Shown here one piece after another: positions 14,878 through 22,187 of a stretch of DNA of 36,004 bases (positions are counted from its first letter, which is position 1; every line of letters starts with the position of its first letter). The translations under genes and the position numbers were made by a program. Origin of the DNA: Parcubacteria group bacterium Gr01-1014_33. GTDB lineage: Bacteria; Patescibacteriota; Minisyncoccia; Sungbacterales; HO2-52-23. The stretch is taken from positions 1 to 36,004 of the forward strand of contig VMFQ01000004.1 in the NCBI GenBank assembly GCA_007376125.1, given 5' to 3'. The notes below the pieces were generated by a model. That model was not told where the DNA came from, made no database searches, and saw only the letters and a list, made by a program, of their open reading frames with translations.

Positions 14878-16047
14878 TTATCTCCAGATAAGCCGCAAAA
14901 TCTTCAGCACCGACGAATTAAATACTCGTATCAGCTTTCTCTCTTCTTCAAACCGCTCTTCGGCATATTCCAGAAGTTTTTTCAAAAGTTGCGGTAGGGG
15001 AATGCCCGATGCTTCCCAGACGTGCGCGTAAAGCGTTCCGGGAAGCGTGTTTATCTCACCGAGAAAAAGTTTTTGCGCGGCGGTATCGTACAAAAACTCG
15101 CAACGCATAATGCCGCTCGCGTCAATTAGCCGGAATACACGCCGCGATATCTCCTGAACATCGCGTGTTGTCTGAGGCGGAATGCGGGCAGGGATAATAC
15201 TTGTTGATTTAGAACTTTTTTCTTGGCGAATCGTGCCGCCTTTTATTAAATATTTTGCTTCAAAATCTTGAAATGCGCCGTGATGCACCGGCTCATGCGG
15301 AAGTGAGACCGTAAGATCCTTGTGGCCGATGACAAGCACATTGATTTCTTTTAGGTTCCTCACTTCTTCTTCAATCAACGCGAGCGCATCAAACTGAAAC
15401 ACCACTTCAAGCGCCCATTCCAGTTCTTTGTCATTTGCCACGCGCGAGATACCGATGCTTGACCCAAGCGCGTTTGGTTTTACGAAAATGGGATATGGAA
15501 TATCCCCGTGGAGTTTGCCGATATTTTCTTTTGCCGCAAAAAATTCTTCTTTTGAAACCTCGCGCGTGCGCACAGACGTAATCCCCGCATCGCGCAGAAG
15601 CCGGCGCGTATGAATTTTACTCATCGCAATGGCAGACGCCCGCACACTGCATCCGACATACGGAATTCCCGCAATTTCAAAAAGCCCCTGGATTGTGCCG
15701 TCTTCTCCAAATGATCCGTGAAGGCACGGAAACGCCACATCTATCGCAGCTGATTTTTTCCGCGCGAAAATCCCGGATCCGCTTTTTTGCAGAATAAGGC
15801 GGCTATTCTTAAACGCAAAAGAATTCACGGCATATTTTTGAAGCCGGTTTTCAAATTGCGGATTCTGGAAAAATGAAACATCCGCGAGCTCGCTCCCGAA
15901 AAACCATTCGCTTCTTTTATTTATATATACGGGGATTATAGAGTATGCGGATAGACTCTTAAAACCCTCAATCACCCGCATCGCGGTAATGATTGAAATA
16001 TCATGTTCAGGTGAACGGGAGCCAAAGAAGATGCCGATGGATTGCAT
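14878..16047 (-). CDS. ddl: D-alanine--D-alanine ligase
   Basis: The 389-residue protein is an ATP-grasp ligase that joins two D-Ala for peptidoglycan. The N-terminus has the FGSRSPEHDIS motif (equivalent to GGxSxEHxVS). Next come LHGSFGEDGTIQGL, the ATP-grasp lysine region FVKPNALGSSIGIS, the omega-loop region AKYLIKGG and the metal site FLGEINTLPG. It is slightly longer than usual because of a basic C-terminal tail. It is on the same strand as the upstream winged-helix gene and murF, whose product uses D-Ala-D-Ala, so the two wall genes are linked. The upstream gap carries a palindrome of the CATTCTTGAGAATG family. Confidence 0.92.
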   Translation of the reverse strand: MQSIGIFFGSRSPEHDISIITAMRVIEGFKSLSAYSIIPVYINKRSEWFFGSELADVSFFQNPQFENRLQKYAVNSFAFKNSRLILQKSGSGIFARKKSAAIDVAFPCLHGSFGEDGTIQGLFEIAGIPYVGCSVRASAIAMSKIHTRRLLRDAGITSVRTREVSKEEFFAAKENIGKLHGDIPYPIFVKPNALGSSIGISRVANDKELEWALEVVFQFDALALIEEEVRNLKEINVLVIGHKDLTVSLPHEPVHHGAFQDFEAKYLIKGGTIRQEKSSKSTSIIPARIPPQTTRDVQEISRRVFRLIDASGIMRCEFLYDTAAQKLFLGEINTLPGTLYAHVWEASGIPLPQLLKKLLEYAEERFEEERKLIRVFNSSVLKILRLIWR

Positions 16048-16105
16048 AGTAGCTAATGCGATTCTTGATTATATCTTAATCATAAATTTGATCCCTACAC
16101 CATTG

Positions 16106-16143
16106 AAAACATTCCTACATTCTCAAGAATGTCGGAATGTTTT
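16106..16143. repeat. Palindrome, CATTCTTGAGAATG family, copy 1
   Basis: A near-perfect palindrome of about 38 bp has arms AAAACATTCCTACATTCT and AAGAATGTCGGAATGTTTT. It forms the 3' end of the small winged-helix gene, whose stop codon lies inside it. Related copies are at 16456 and 17151. Confidence 0.8.
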
Positions 16144-16410
16144 GAGAAAAGTATGGAAAGTCTTTCCATAGGGAGAAAGAGTATGCGCCACCGACCTTCC
16201 TTGGTATTTCTTGTCAACCAAGCCCGCATGTGTAAGACGCCGCGTATGTTCAGAGATTGTTTTAATATTGCAGCGAAGAATATCAGCAATGCCTTCAACC
16301 GTCACTCCCGTATTGGCGGCAATCGTAAATAAAATATCAATGCGGCGGTGATTGGCTATCCCCTTGATATGCCGCTCTGTCTGCCTTGAAGTTTTGATAC
16401 TTGTCTCCAT
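16123..16410 (-). CDS. Small winged-helix (ArsR-like) regulator
   Basis: The 95-residue protein has a helix-turn-helix of the ArsR type: RRIDILFTIAANTGVTVEGI, then ADILRCNIKTISEHTRRL as recognition helix, and a wing GLVDKKYQGRSVAHTLS. No metal-binding cysteine pair typical of ArsR is present. I chose ATG 16410, because the longer upstream frame only reads backwards through a palindrome. The final residues (KTFRHS) and the stop are supplied by the palindrome at 16106-16143, suggesting that its original end was replaced by the repeat. It lies between murF and ddl. Confidence 0.65.
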   Translation of the reverse strand: METSIKTSRQTERHIKGIANHRRIDILFTIAANTGVTVEGIADILRCNIKTISEHTRRLTHAGLVDKKYQGRSVAHTLSPYGKTFHTFLKTFRHS

Positions 16411-16455
16411 GAGACTTATTTTACTACTAAATAAAAGTGAGTTGAACAGCAGTAT

Positions 16456-16489
16456 GATATTCCGACATTCTTGAGAATGTTGGAATATC
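16456..16489. repeat. Palindrome, CATTCTTGAGAATG family, copy 2
   Basis: 34-bp near-perfect palindrome with ends GATATTCC and GGAATATC and core CATTCTTGAGAATG, upstream of the winged-helix gene. Confidence 0.8.
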
Positions 16490-16499
16490 GTAGGGTGTG

Positions 16500-16630
16500 T
16501 TAGAAACCGTCTGAAAAGGGTTGTTATCGCTCGCCCCGTGAGATGTCTTTGTATCTCACGGGGCGAGGAAACTCGTGGCGATCCCGACACGGCGATGACA
16601 CCTATGGGAGCTTTTCAGACAGTTTCTTAG
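16500..16630. repeat. 131-bp nested palindromic element at the murF stop
   Basis: Outer arms TTAGAAACCGTCTGAAAAG (from 16500) and CTTTTCAGACAGTTTCTTAG (16611-16630) match at about 17 of 20 positions. The inner perfect 15-bp stem CTCGCCCCGTGAGAT (16530-16544) pairs with 16553-16567 around an 8-nt loop. The right end includes the murF stop codon. Confidence 0.8.
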
Positions 16631-18036
16631 AGATAGATCGCTGGCCAGTCGTAGGCGGAAAAATAAATGCAATCGTTGTCGTGCGCAACTCGCGCCACAA
16701 TACTTTCAACCTCCTTGCCATCAGTATACCGGATTATATGTGTTTCGTTAAACCCTCCTTCTTTAAGTCCTCGTAAAACTGCTTCCGCAACCGGAGTGTT
16801 GCCAAGTAGGATTATCTCAAAAGCAGATGCGATTTTCCTGCCAAGTTCCTCGTTGATCCGATCGCTCTCTTTTCCTCCTTCAGGAATTCCGGCAAACACT
16901 CCGATTTTTCGGCGATTGATACTCGCCAACACTTCAAGCGCGGCTCCCACTCCGTCAAGCGTAATGTTATAACTGTCGTCAATAATCAATCGGTCTCCGG
17001 GGGCAAGAATCGGTGCTAAGCGGCGCGGGAGCGGCCGTACTGATTGGCACCCTTTGGCAATCTCTTCCCGGCTCATACCAAGAAGATTCCCAAGCATTAC
17101 CGCAACTGCAAATTCCTGGCACACATGCTCTCCAAGAATCGGCATACGACATTCCAACATTCTTGAGAATGTCGGAATATTTTTATCCGCCTCTCTGGAG
17201 GATTTATTCTGGTTTCGGTCAATACGAACCAAAAGCCCGGACTCGCCGGCGCCTTCGCAGAGAAAACCCATACTCTCGTTGTCCTTTCTGCCGTAGGGAA
17301 TACTTTGAATTTCCCTCTTTTCCCAGTCTGCAAGCCGAATTTCCACCGCCTCCCGAAGAAGTAGCGAATCCTGATTCCACAATGCAATTCTCCCGGGCGA
17401 CAGAGCGTCAATCAATTCGCACTTCGCGGCCGCAGTTTGCTCAAGCGATCCGAATCGCTCGCGATGCGCTTCGTTAAGCCCGGTTAAAATTCCCACGGTG
17501 GGTTTTACAAACCGCGCCGCGGCAGTAATGTCCCCTTTTCTATATGCTCCCATTTCTACGATAAGTATATCTCCATCTTGAAACTTTGTTCGTAGAATCC
17601 ATCCCGCAATTCCTAAAAGCGTATTTACGTTTTCCGGAGTTTCGTGCACCCGGAATTTTTCGCCAAGGATTTGCGTGATTATTTCTTTTGTCGTGGTCTT
17701 TCCGAAACTTCCGGTGATTCCGACGATCATGCGGAATTTTATTTTTTGCAAACGTTTCTTGGCGCGAAACGCGATCCACTTTATTGCGATCCCCTCTCCC
17801 CGCCGAAGGAATTTAAGATTCAATATGAGCGCACACGGGATTGCCTGCGAGAAGGTGATACTCGCAAGAAATAGAATTTTCGCTTTGAGCGTCCAGTCCG
17901 CCTTTACTTTGTCTTGAAATTTGTCCCAATCCGTTGGCGTTGGATGCCGCCCAATCCACGCCCAAAAAAGTTGCCTGTCATAATGGCTTGACTGGAGTAC
18001 ACCAATAAGTATTTTGAGACGATCAATTGCAATCAT
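16627..18036 (-). CDS. murF: MurF-like Mur ligase with N-terminal hydrophobic extension
   Basis: The 469-residue ATP-dependent ligase probably adds D-Ala-D-Ala (or an analogue) to UDP-MurNAc-tripeptide. An N-terminal extension of about 100 residues has a hydrophobic stretch (ILFLASITFSQAIPCALIL) that may tie it to the membrane. The P-loop is GITGSFGKTTTKE (106-118). The central domain shows VEMGAYRKGDI and TGLNEAHRERFGS. The C-terminal domain starts near RPLPRRLAPI, with DDSYN as the MurF-type aspartate motif. A palindrome (17151-17178) is inserted in frame at residues 287-296. The stop lies in another palindromic element. It is on the same strand as ddl, two genes away. Confidence 0.85.
   Translation of the reverse strand: MIAIDRLKILIGVLQSSHYDRQLFWAWIGRHPTPTDWDKFQDKVKADWTLKAKILFLASITFSQAIPCALILNLKFLRRGEGIAIKWIAFRAKKRLQKIKFRMIVGITGSFGKTTTKEIITQILGEKFRVHETPENVNTLLGIAGWILRTKFQDGDILIVEMGAYRKGDITAAARFVKPTVGILTGLNEAHRERFGSLEQTAAAKCELIDALSPGRIALWNQDSLLLREAVEIRLADWEKREIQSIPYGRKDNESMGFLCEGAGESGLLVRIDRNQNKSSREADKNIPTFSRMLECRMPILGEHVCQEFAVAVMLGNLLGMSREEIAKGCQSVRPLPRRLAPILAPGDRLIIDDSYNITLDGVGAALEVLASINRRKIGVFAGIPEGGKESDRINEELGRKIASAFEIILLGNTPVAEAVLRGLKEGGFNETHIIRYTDGKEVESIVARVAHDNDCIYFSAYDWPAIYL
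17151..17178. repeat. Palindrome inside murF, CATTCTTGAGAATG family, copy 3
   Basis: A 28-bp palindrome with core CATTCTTGAGAATG lies in frame within murF and encodes the segment IPTFSRMLEC just before the PILGEH motif. The same element is intergenic at 16106 and 16456. It adds about ten residues without shifting the frame. Confidence 0.8.
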
Positions 18037-18085
18037 AATGCCATCCTACCCTATTTTCCCGTTAAAATCGAGCCTTAACATTCCA

Positions 18086-18114
18086 TTGATTTATTAGTAA
18101 AATTGATGTATTAT
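18086..18114 (+). promoter_or_regulatory. Promoter for tRNA-Lys and the ASCH/CYTH genes
   Basis: TTGATT (18086-18091), a 17-bp spacer and TATTAT (18109-18114) end ten bases before the tRNA. The tRNA and the following protein genes are close enough to share this transcript. Confidence 0.65.
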
Positions 18115-18123
18115 TTGTAAATG

Positions 18124-18196
18124 CCCCCCATAGCTCAATTGGTAGAGCAATTCCCTTTTAAGGAAGAGGTTCCAGGTTCGAGACCTGGTGGGGGGA
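18124..18196 (+). tRNA. tRNA-Lys (anticodon TTT)
   Basis: The 73-nt cloverleaf has acceptor CCCCCCA/TGGGGGG, D-arm GCTC/GAGC and anticodon loop CTTTTAA (anticodon UUU). The anticodon stem has an A-G pair at its outer end. The T-arm is CCAGG-TTCGAGA-CCTGG, and the discriminator is A. CCA is not encoded. The next gene starts 10 bp downstream. Confidence 0.93.
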
Positions 18197-18206
18197 TTAA
18201 AAAAAT

Positions 18207-18545
18207 ATGAAAAACTGGATACTGCGAATCAGAGCTTCTGATAAACAAATCTTTGACGACATCAAGTCGGGATTAAAAACCGTGGAAACGCGGGCGGCAA
18301 CGGAGAAATATAGAAAAATTGCCCCCGGAGATACCCTTATTTTTACCTGCGAAAAGGAGCGGATGAGAAAGACAGTCAAGGAAGTTACGCGATTCGCCAC
18401 GCGGGATAAAATGTGTAAAGAAATCCCATTCAAACAAATTTCACCTCGTGCCGCAACCGAAAAAGAAGCAAAGGAGAAATACGATACCTTCCCCGGCTAT
18501 CAGGAAAAAATAAAAAAGTTCGGGCTGGTTGCACTTTATTTATGA
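18207..18545 (+). CDS. ASCH-domain-like protein
   Basis: The 112-residue basic protein starts MKNWILRIRASDKQIFDDIK. The following KSGLKTVETRAAT and KYRKIAPGDTLIFTC segments match the ASCH/PUA-like RNA-binding fold (the KTVExR motif and GDxLxF strand). ASCH proteins are thought to bind RNA or modified nucleotides; one group hydrolyses N4-acetylcytidine. The stop overlaps the start of the CYTH gene (ATGA), so the pair is translationally coupled. It sits directly after tRNA-Lys under the same promoter. Confidence 0.75.
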   Translation: MKNWILRIRASDKQIFDDIKSGLKTVETRAATEKYRKIAPGDTLIFTCEKERMRKTVKEVTRFATRDKMCKEIPFKQISPRAATEKEAKEKYDTFPGYQEKIKKFGLVALYL

Positions 18546-19060
18546 TTGAATTTGAAAAAACCTACTTGGCAAAATATTTTCCGGAAGGATTAAGGGATTC
18601 GCCGTCAAAAGAGATCATTGATATTTACATACCAAAAAGCGCAATGCATCCTACGCTCCGGATACGACAAAACGGAGAAAAGTATGAGGTGACGAAAAAG
18701 GAACTGGTGAAAGATAATGATTCTTCGGAACGGCACGAATACACCATTTCACTCACTAAGGATGAATACGAAGTACTTGCGACTCTTAAAGGAAAGCGAG
18801 TATCAAAAGTGCGATACTATTACGATTGCAATAGACGGACTGCAGAGATTGGCGTATTCCAAGAAGATTTAAAAGGATTCGTACTCATAGATTTTGAATT
18901 CAAAACACGGGAAGAGAAAAACAATTTCCCAATGCCTGATTTCTGCCTTGCCGACGTCACCCAAGAGGAATTCGCGGCCGGAGGCATGCTGTGCGGAAAA
19001 TCGTACAAGGATATTGAAAAGAATTTAGCGCGATTTGGATATAAGAAGTTATTTTTATAA
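18542..19060 (+). CDS. CYTH-domain (triphosphate tunnel) protein
   Basis: The 172-residue protein begins IEFEKTYLAKYFP, equivalent to the ExExK-type CYTH signature though tightened to EFEK. Basic strands (HPTLRIRQNGEKYEVTKKE) and acidic strands (LIDFEFKTREEK) line the expected tunnel. The C-terminal DFCLADVTQEEFAAGGMLCGKSY is a recurring ending in small CYTH proteins of this group. Such enzymes act on triphosphate substrates (tripolyphosphate, thiamine triphosphate or ATP). The substrate here is unknown. It overlaps the ASCH gene by 4 nt. A perfect 11-bp hairpin follows the stop after 20 bp. Confidence 0.8.
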   Translation: MIEFEKTYLAKYFPEGLRDSPSKEIIDIYIPKSAMHPTLRIRQNGEKYEVTKKELVKDNDSSERHEYTISLTKDEYEVLATLKGKRVSKVRYYYDCNRRTAEIGVFQEDLKGFVLIDFEFKTREEKNNFPMPDFCLADVTQEEFAAGGMLCGKSYKDIEKNLARFGYKKLFL

Positions 19061-19080
19061 AGGACCATTAGCAGAGTAAG

Positions 19081-19106
19081 CGAAACGTAAATTGCTTTAC
19101 GTTTCG
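19081..19106 (+). repeat. Perfect hairpin after the CYTH gene
   Basis: CGAAACGTAAA (19081-19091) and TTTACGTTTCG (19096-19106) form an 11-bp stem with loop TTGC. No T-run follows; it probably stabilises the 3' end or is a repeat. Confidence 0.6.
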
Positions 19107-19202
19107 CGGGGTTGCTTCAAAAATGAGTGAGCAAAGCGAACGTTATTATAGAAACAACTCCGGGAAGCGCACCCGCCTTGTTCACCCCGTTACTCCAAGA
19201 AT

Positions 19203-19273
19203 GGGCCTATAGCTTAATGGGAGAGCACTCGGTTTGCATCCGAGAGATCGGGGTTCGATTCCCCGTAGGTCCA
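19203..19273 (+). tRNA. tRNA-Ala (anticodon TGC)
   Basis: The 71-nt cloverleaf has acceptor GGGCCTA/TAGGTCC (one G-T pair), D-arm GCTT/GAGC, anticodon stem CTCGG/CCGAG with loop TTTGCAT (anticodon UGC), and T-arm CGGGG-TTCGATT-CCCCG. The discriminator is A and CCA is not encoded. It is enclosed by an 11-bp inverted repeat, CCCCGTTACTC (19185-19195) and GAGTAACGGGG (19283-19293). A degenerate copy of its 3' end lies at 19331-19354. Confidence 0.93.
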
Positions 19274-19303
19274 AGCGAAAGCGAGTAACGGGGCACGCGC
19301 GGG

Positions 19304-19354
19304 ATAAAAACAATTGTCAATCGTTTTTATGGGGTTCGCTTCCCCTATGGTCCA
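19304..19354. repeat. Hairpin repeat followed by a partial tRNA-Ala copy
   Basis: 19304-19330 is a palindrome of the AACGATTGNCAATCGTT family (ATAAAAAC..GTTTTTAT). Straight after it, 19331-19354 repeats the T-arm and acceptor end of tRNA-Ala at about 20 of 24 positions (GGGGTTCGCTTCCCC, then GGTCCA). Confidence 0.65.
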
Positions 19355-19430
19355 AATTGAAAAGGTGGATTGACAAGGATGAAAGTGTCCACGAAAGTAT
19401 ATAAGTTGAAATAAAAGGAGGTCGGAAGAA

Positions 19431-19466
19431 ATGAGAAACAGTAAGACAACCACTTGCAGGAAATGA
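19431..19466 (+). CDS. Possible 11-codon peptide with consensus ribosome site
   Basis: ATG 19431 follows AAAAGGAGG with ideal spacing and encodes MRNSKTTTCRK before TGA. Few genes in this window have so strong a ribosome site, so the frame may be a leader or small peptide, or the remnant of a longer gene. A hairpin CCAAGCGA/TCGCTCGG follows near 19490, so the short transcript could end there. No homology can be claimed. Confidence 0.35.
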   Translation: MRNSKTTTCRK

Positions 19467-19580
19467 TTGTTTATAATAGAATAAAAAAACCAAGCGAGGA
19501 TGAGTCGCTCGGTCGTTTATACGAAAGGATTAGAAAGAAAACAGATCGTCTGCCATATCGCCCTTACTCAAAGAGACGCA

Positions 19581-19820
19581 TCAATCCCTTGCCATAGAAA
19601 GATCGATCATTCTAAGATGCCAATAAAAACATATATATCTCCATCCCATCTTTTTTAGCTTCTCCATTAATTCCTCTCGTGTTTTGCTATTGTCTTTTAA
19701 CTCTTTTATAAACTTCGGTCTGCTGTTTAAAGACACGAGTTGGAGCCCCTGTTCAGGATTTATATTCGCATGACTCGCAAGAAAATTAAAGATTTCCAGG
19801 GCGGTAATTTGTTGAGCCAT
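19581..19820 (-). CDS. Small protein of unknown function, 79 residues
   Basis: The frame starts at ATG 19820, preceded on its strand by GGAGGGAG with good spacing, which supports real translation. The sequence is soluble and mixed-charge, with a likely N-terminal helix (ALEIFNFLASHANINPEQG) and a lysine-rich helix (REELMEKLKKMGW). I do not recognise a family. It is convergent with the 11-codon frame and divergent from thrS, 65 bp away. Confidence 0.55.
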   Translation of the reverse strand: MAQQITALEIFNFLASHANINPEQGLQLVSLNSRPKFIKELKDNSKTREELMEKLKKMGWRYICFYWHLRMIDLSMARD

Positions 19821-19885
19821 ATGTCTCCCTCCGTATCATAAAAATGCGCTCATTTTAAGATCCAAGACGATTATATACTATACTT

Positions 19886-21679
19886 ATGGAAAATCAAGGA
19901 CTGCGTATTGACCGTATCCGCCACTCGCTCGCCCATCTTCTCGCGATGGCGGTTTTGAAAAAGTTTCCTGATGCAAAGTTGGGGATCGGGCCGATTATTG
20001 AAAACGGGTTTTATTACGACTTCGTCATCACAGAAGAACGCGGAACGAACGCAGACTCACGCGGAAGAACTCTGAGCGAAACTGATGTACCACAAATCGA
20101 AGAGACAATGCGAGAGTTTATCTCGCAGAATTTAGAATTTACAGGAGAAAAAGTAACTCCCAAAGAAGCAAAAAAGATTTTTAAAGACCAGCCGTTTAAA
20201 TTAGAGCTCATTGAAGATTTCGTTAAGGAAGAGAAAGAATTAACAATTTACCGCACCTGTCCTTCTACAACCTACAACCTACAACCTACAACCTGCTTTT
20301 TTGATCTCTGCCGCGGCGGACATGTGGAGAATACTTCCGAAATAAACCCCGATGCGTTTAAACTTACCAAAATTGCGGGCGCGTATTGGAAAGGAAACGA
20401 AAAAAATCCGCAGCTTCTGCGAATCTACGGCGTTGCGTTTGAAACGAAAAAGGAACTTGATGCGCATCTTGCGTTTTTAGAAGAAGCGCGCCGCCGCGAC
20501 CATAAGCGGCTTGGCATTGAACTTGATCTTTTTACTTTCTCCGATCTTGTCGGGTCTGGACTTCCGTTATGGACGCCAAAGGGAACAATTCTTCGCAACA
20601 TCCTTGACGATCTGGTTTGGAAACTTCGAAAAGAGCGGGGATACCAACAAGTGGATATTCCCCATATCGCCAAAAAGGAGCTTTACGAAAGAAGCGGACA
20701 TTGGCAAAAGTTTGGCGACGAACTTTTCAAAATCACGACGCGCGAAGGGCGCGAATTTGCCTTAAAGCCGATGAATTGCCCGCACCACATCCAGATTTAC
20801 CGCCGCAAACAATTTAGTTACCGCGAACTTCCCCAACGCTACGCATCAACTACCAAAGTGTATCGCGATGAACAAACGGGCGAACTTTCCGGGCTTTCGC
20901 GCGTGCGCGCAATCACTCAAGACGATGCGCACGTATTTTGCCGAAACGCGCAAGTGAAGGAGGAGATATTGAAAATATGGGAAATCGTCACGGAATTTTA
21001 CGCACTCGCAGGATTTAATCTTACCGTACGCCTTTCGCTCCACGACCCAAATCGGCCGGAAGAATATCTTGGCTCTCCCGAAATCTGGCAAGACGCGGAA
21101 GAAAAATTACGAGAGATCATACAAGAAAAAGGAGCAGACGCATCCGAAGGAATCGGAGAAGCCGCGTTCTACGGTCCCAAAATTGATTTTATGGCACGCG
21201 ATTCGCTTGGACGGGAGTGGCAAGTCGCCACGATTCAGCTTGATATGAATTTGCCGGAACGATTTGATTTGACGTGCGTCAACGAAAAAGGCGAGCATGA
21301 GCGTATCGTAATGTTACACGCCGCGATCATGGGTTCCATTGAACGATATCTTTCCATTTTGATTGAGCATTTCGCCGGTGCGTTTCCCTTTTGGCTTGCT
21401 CCGGTGCAAGTTACGATTTTGCCGGTGAGCGAAAAATTTCAGGAATATGCAAAAGATATTTTGACGCAACTTCGGGAAGCCGACATTCGTGCCGAACTTG
21501 ACGATTCAAACGAAACGCTTGGCAAACGCATCCGCGAATCCGAACTCCGAAAAATCCCGTATCTTTTAGTCGTTGGCGAGCGCGAAGTCGCATCAGACAC
21601 CATTGCCGTGAGGGAACGCGGAAAAGGAGATACGGGCACAATGGATATAGATGTATTTCTTGAGCGCATTTCGCATTAA
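19886..21679 (+). CDS. thrS: Threonine--tRNA ligase, lacking TGS domain
   Basis: The 597-residue class II synthetase begins directly in the editing domain (HSLAH, residues 13-17, and DLCRGGH near 145), so the N-terminal TGS domain of the usual 640-residue enzyme is missing, as is common in CPR bacteria. The catalytic core has motif 1 (residues about 231-265), MNCPHH with zinc-ligand C298, motif 2 RVRAITQDDAHVF and the motif 3 region. The anticodon-binding domain begins PVQVTILPVSEKF. Two insertions of repeat sequence lie in the editing part (20036-20068 and 20266-20293). No good ribosome site precedes ATG 19886; TATACT lies just upstream. Confidence 0.93.
   Translation: MENQGLRIDRIRHSLAHLLAMAVLKKFPDAKLGIGPIIENGFYYDFVITEERGTNADSRGRTLSETDVPQIEETMREFISQNLEFTGEKVTPKEAKKIFKDQPFKLELIEDFVKEEKELTIYRTCPSTTYNLQPTTCFFDLCRGGHVENTSEINPDAFKLTKIAGAYWKGNEKNPQLLRIYGVAFETKKELDAHLAFLEEARRRDHKRLGIELDLFTFSDLVGSGLPLWTPKGTILRNILDDLVWKLRKERGYQQVDIPHIAKKELYERSGHWQKFGDELFKITTREGREFALKPMNCPHHIQIYRRKQFSYRELPQRYASTTKVYRDEQTGELSGLSRVRAITQDDAHVFCRNAQVKEEILKIWEIVTEFYALAGFNLTVRLSLHDPNRPEEYLGSPEIWQDAEEKLREIIQEKGADASEGIGEAAFYGPKIDFMARDSLGREWQVATIQLDMNLPERFDLTCVNEKGEHERIVMLHAAIMGSIERYLSILIEHFAGAFPFWLAPVQVTILPVSEKFQEYAKDILTQLREADIRAELDDSNETLGKRIRESELRKIPYLLVVGEREVASDTIAVRERGKGDTGTMDIDVFLERISH
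20036..20068 (+). repeat. In-frame CGCGGA-type repeat insert in thrS
   Basis: The codons for ERGTNADSRGR (residues 51-61) are made of CGCGGAAC/GACTCACGCGGA units, the same family as two inserts in lepA. The normal protein would pass directly from YYDF to the acidic linker before PQIEETM. Confidence 0.6.
20266..20293 (+). repeat. Four tandem TACAACC units inside thrS
   Basis: TACAACC is repeated four times without interruption (28 bp) and encodes TTYNLQPTT in the loop before CFFDLCRGGH. Because the unit is 7 bp, only particular copy numbers keep the frame open. Confidence 0.85.
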
Positions 21680-21695
21680 TGGTATGTTCCTTCTT

Positions 21696-22094
21696 ATGAA
21701 TATCTTGCAACAGTACGAAAGAGAGCATCCGGATACGTTCCATCAGGAATTACTCGGCATAGGACCTGCGGGACAGACCTATCTTGTACGGATCGTAATC
21801 TACTGATCTTTCACACTTATGTTAATTTCGCTATTTGTGGAAACCATTGATTTTATTGGGTTTTTAGCGATATGACGTATTAAGTCAAGTGTGGAAGGTC
21901 AGTAAATATCCGGCGGCGCGATCAAAACCGAAGAACAGGCGAATATGGCGCTCCTTGGATTTATTACAATTATGATTCTCGCTTCAGTAACACTCTTTAT
22001 ATCCTCATACTCCTCTTTCCCCACCCAAGCAAGCCCAAGAGAACTCCAAAATTACGGGAAACCGCCTCCGGGCACACCCGCCGAGTACTATTAA
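21696..22094 (+). pseudogene. Small membrane-protein gene split by a palindromic element
   Basis: The first part (21696-21806) encodes a soluble start, QQYEREHPDTFHQELLGIG, then YLVRIVI and a stop. The second part (21906-22094, same frame) encodes SGGAIKTEEQANMALLGF, a transmembrane helix (ITIMILASVTLFI) and a proline-rich tail ending AEYY. Together they make a plausible one-helix protein of about 100 residues. Between them lies a palindrome that supplies stop codons. Start may be 21684 or 21696. I know no function. It sits between thrS and a prepilin gene. Confidence 0.55.
21803..21902. repeat. Palindromic element interrupting the small gene
   Basis: Arms CTGATCTTTCACACTT and AAGTGTGGAAGGTCAG match at 14 of 16 positions, with an inner TCGCTA/TAGCGA pair. 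The element is flanked on both sides by TA, as is seen for mariner/IS630-type MITEs. Confidence 0.65.
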
Positions 22095-22108
22095 CTTTCA
22101 CATAAAAA

Positions 22109-22187
22109 TATGAAGAAAAGAATAGCCGATAAAACGGGGTTTACCTCTCCCTTTCTCTATGCGGATAATGGGATAAAGGTATCTTGA
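22109..22187 (+). CDS. Short frame resembling a prepilin start
   Basis: MKKRIADKTGFTSPFLYAD and a further six residues end at TGA 22185-22187. The KTGFT segment looks like a prepilin leader, and its DNA contains the same GGGTTTACC 9-mer found twice in the following pilin gene. It may be a remnant of the original pilin start or a small decoy frame. Confidence 0.3.

Noticed and set aside
16411-16590. Upstream extension of the winged-helix gene
   Set aside because: The extra residues are translated palindromic DNA; the HTH domain is complete from ATG 16410.
19203-19354. Integrated island at tRNA-Ala
   Set aside because: The two tRNA-end copies are only about 60 bp apart and no integrase lies nearby; kept only as an observation.
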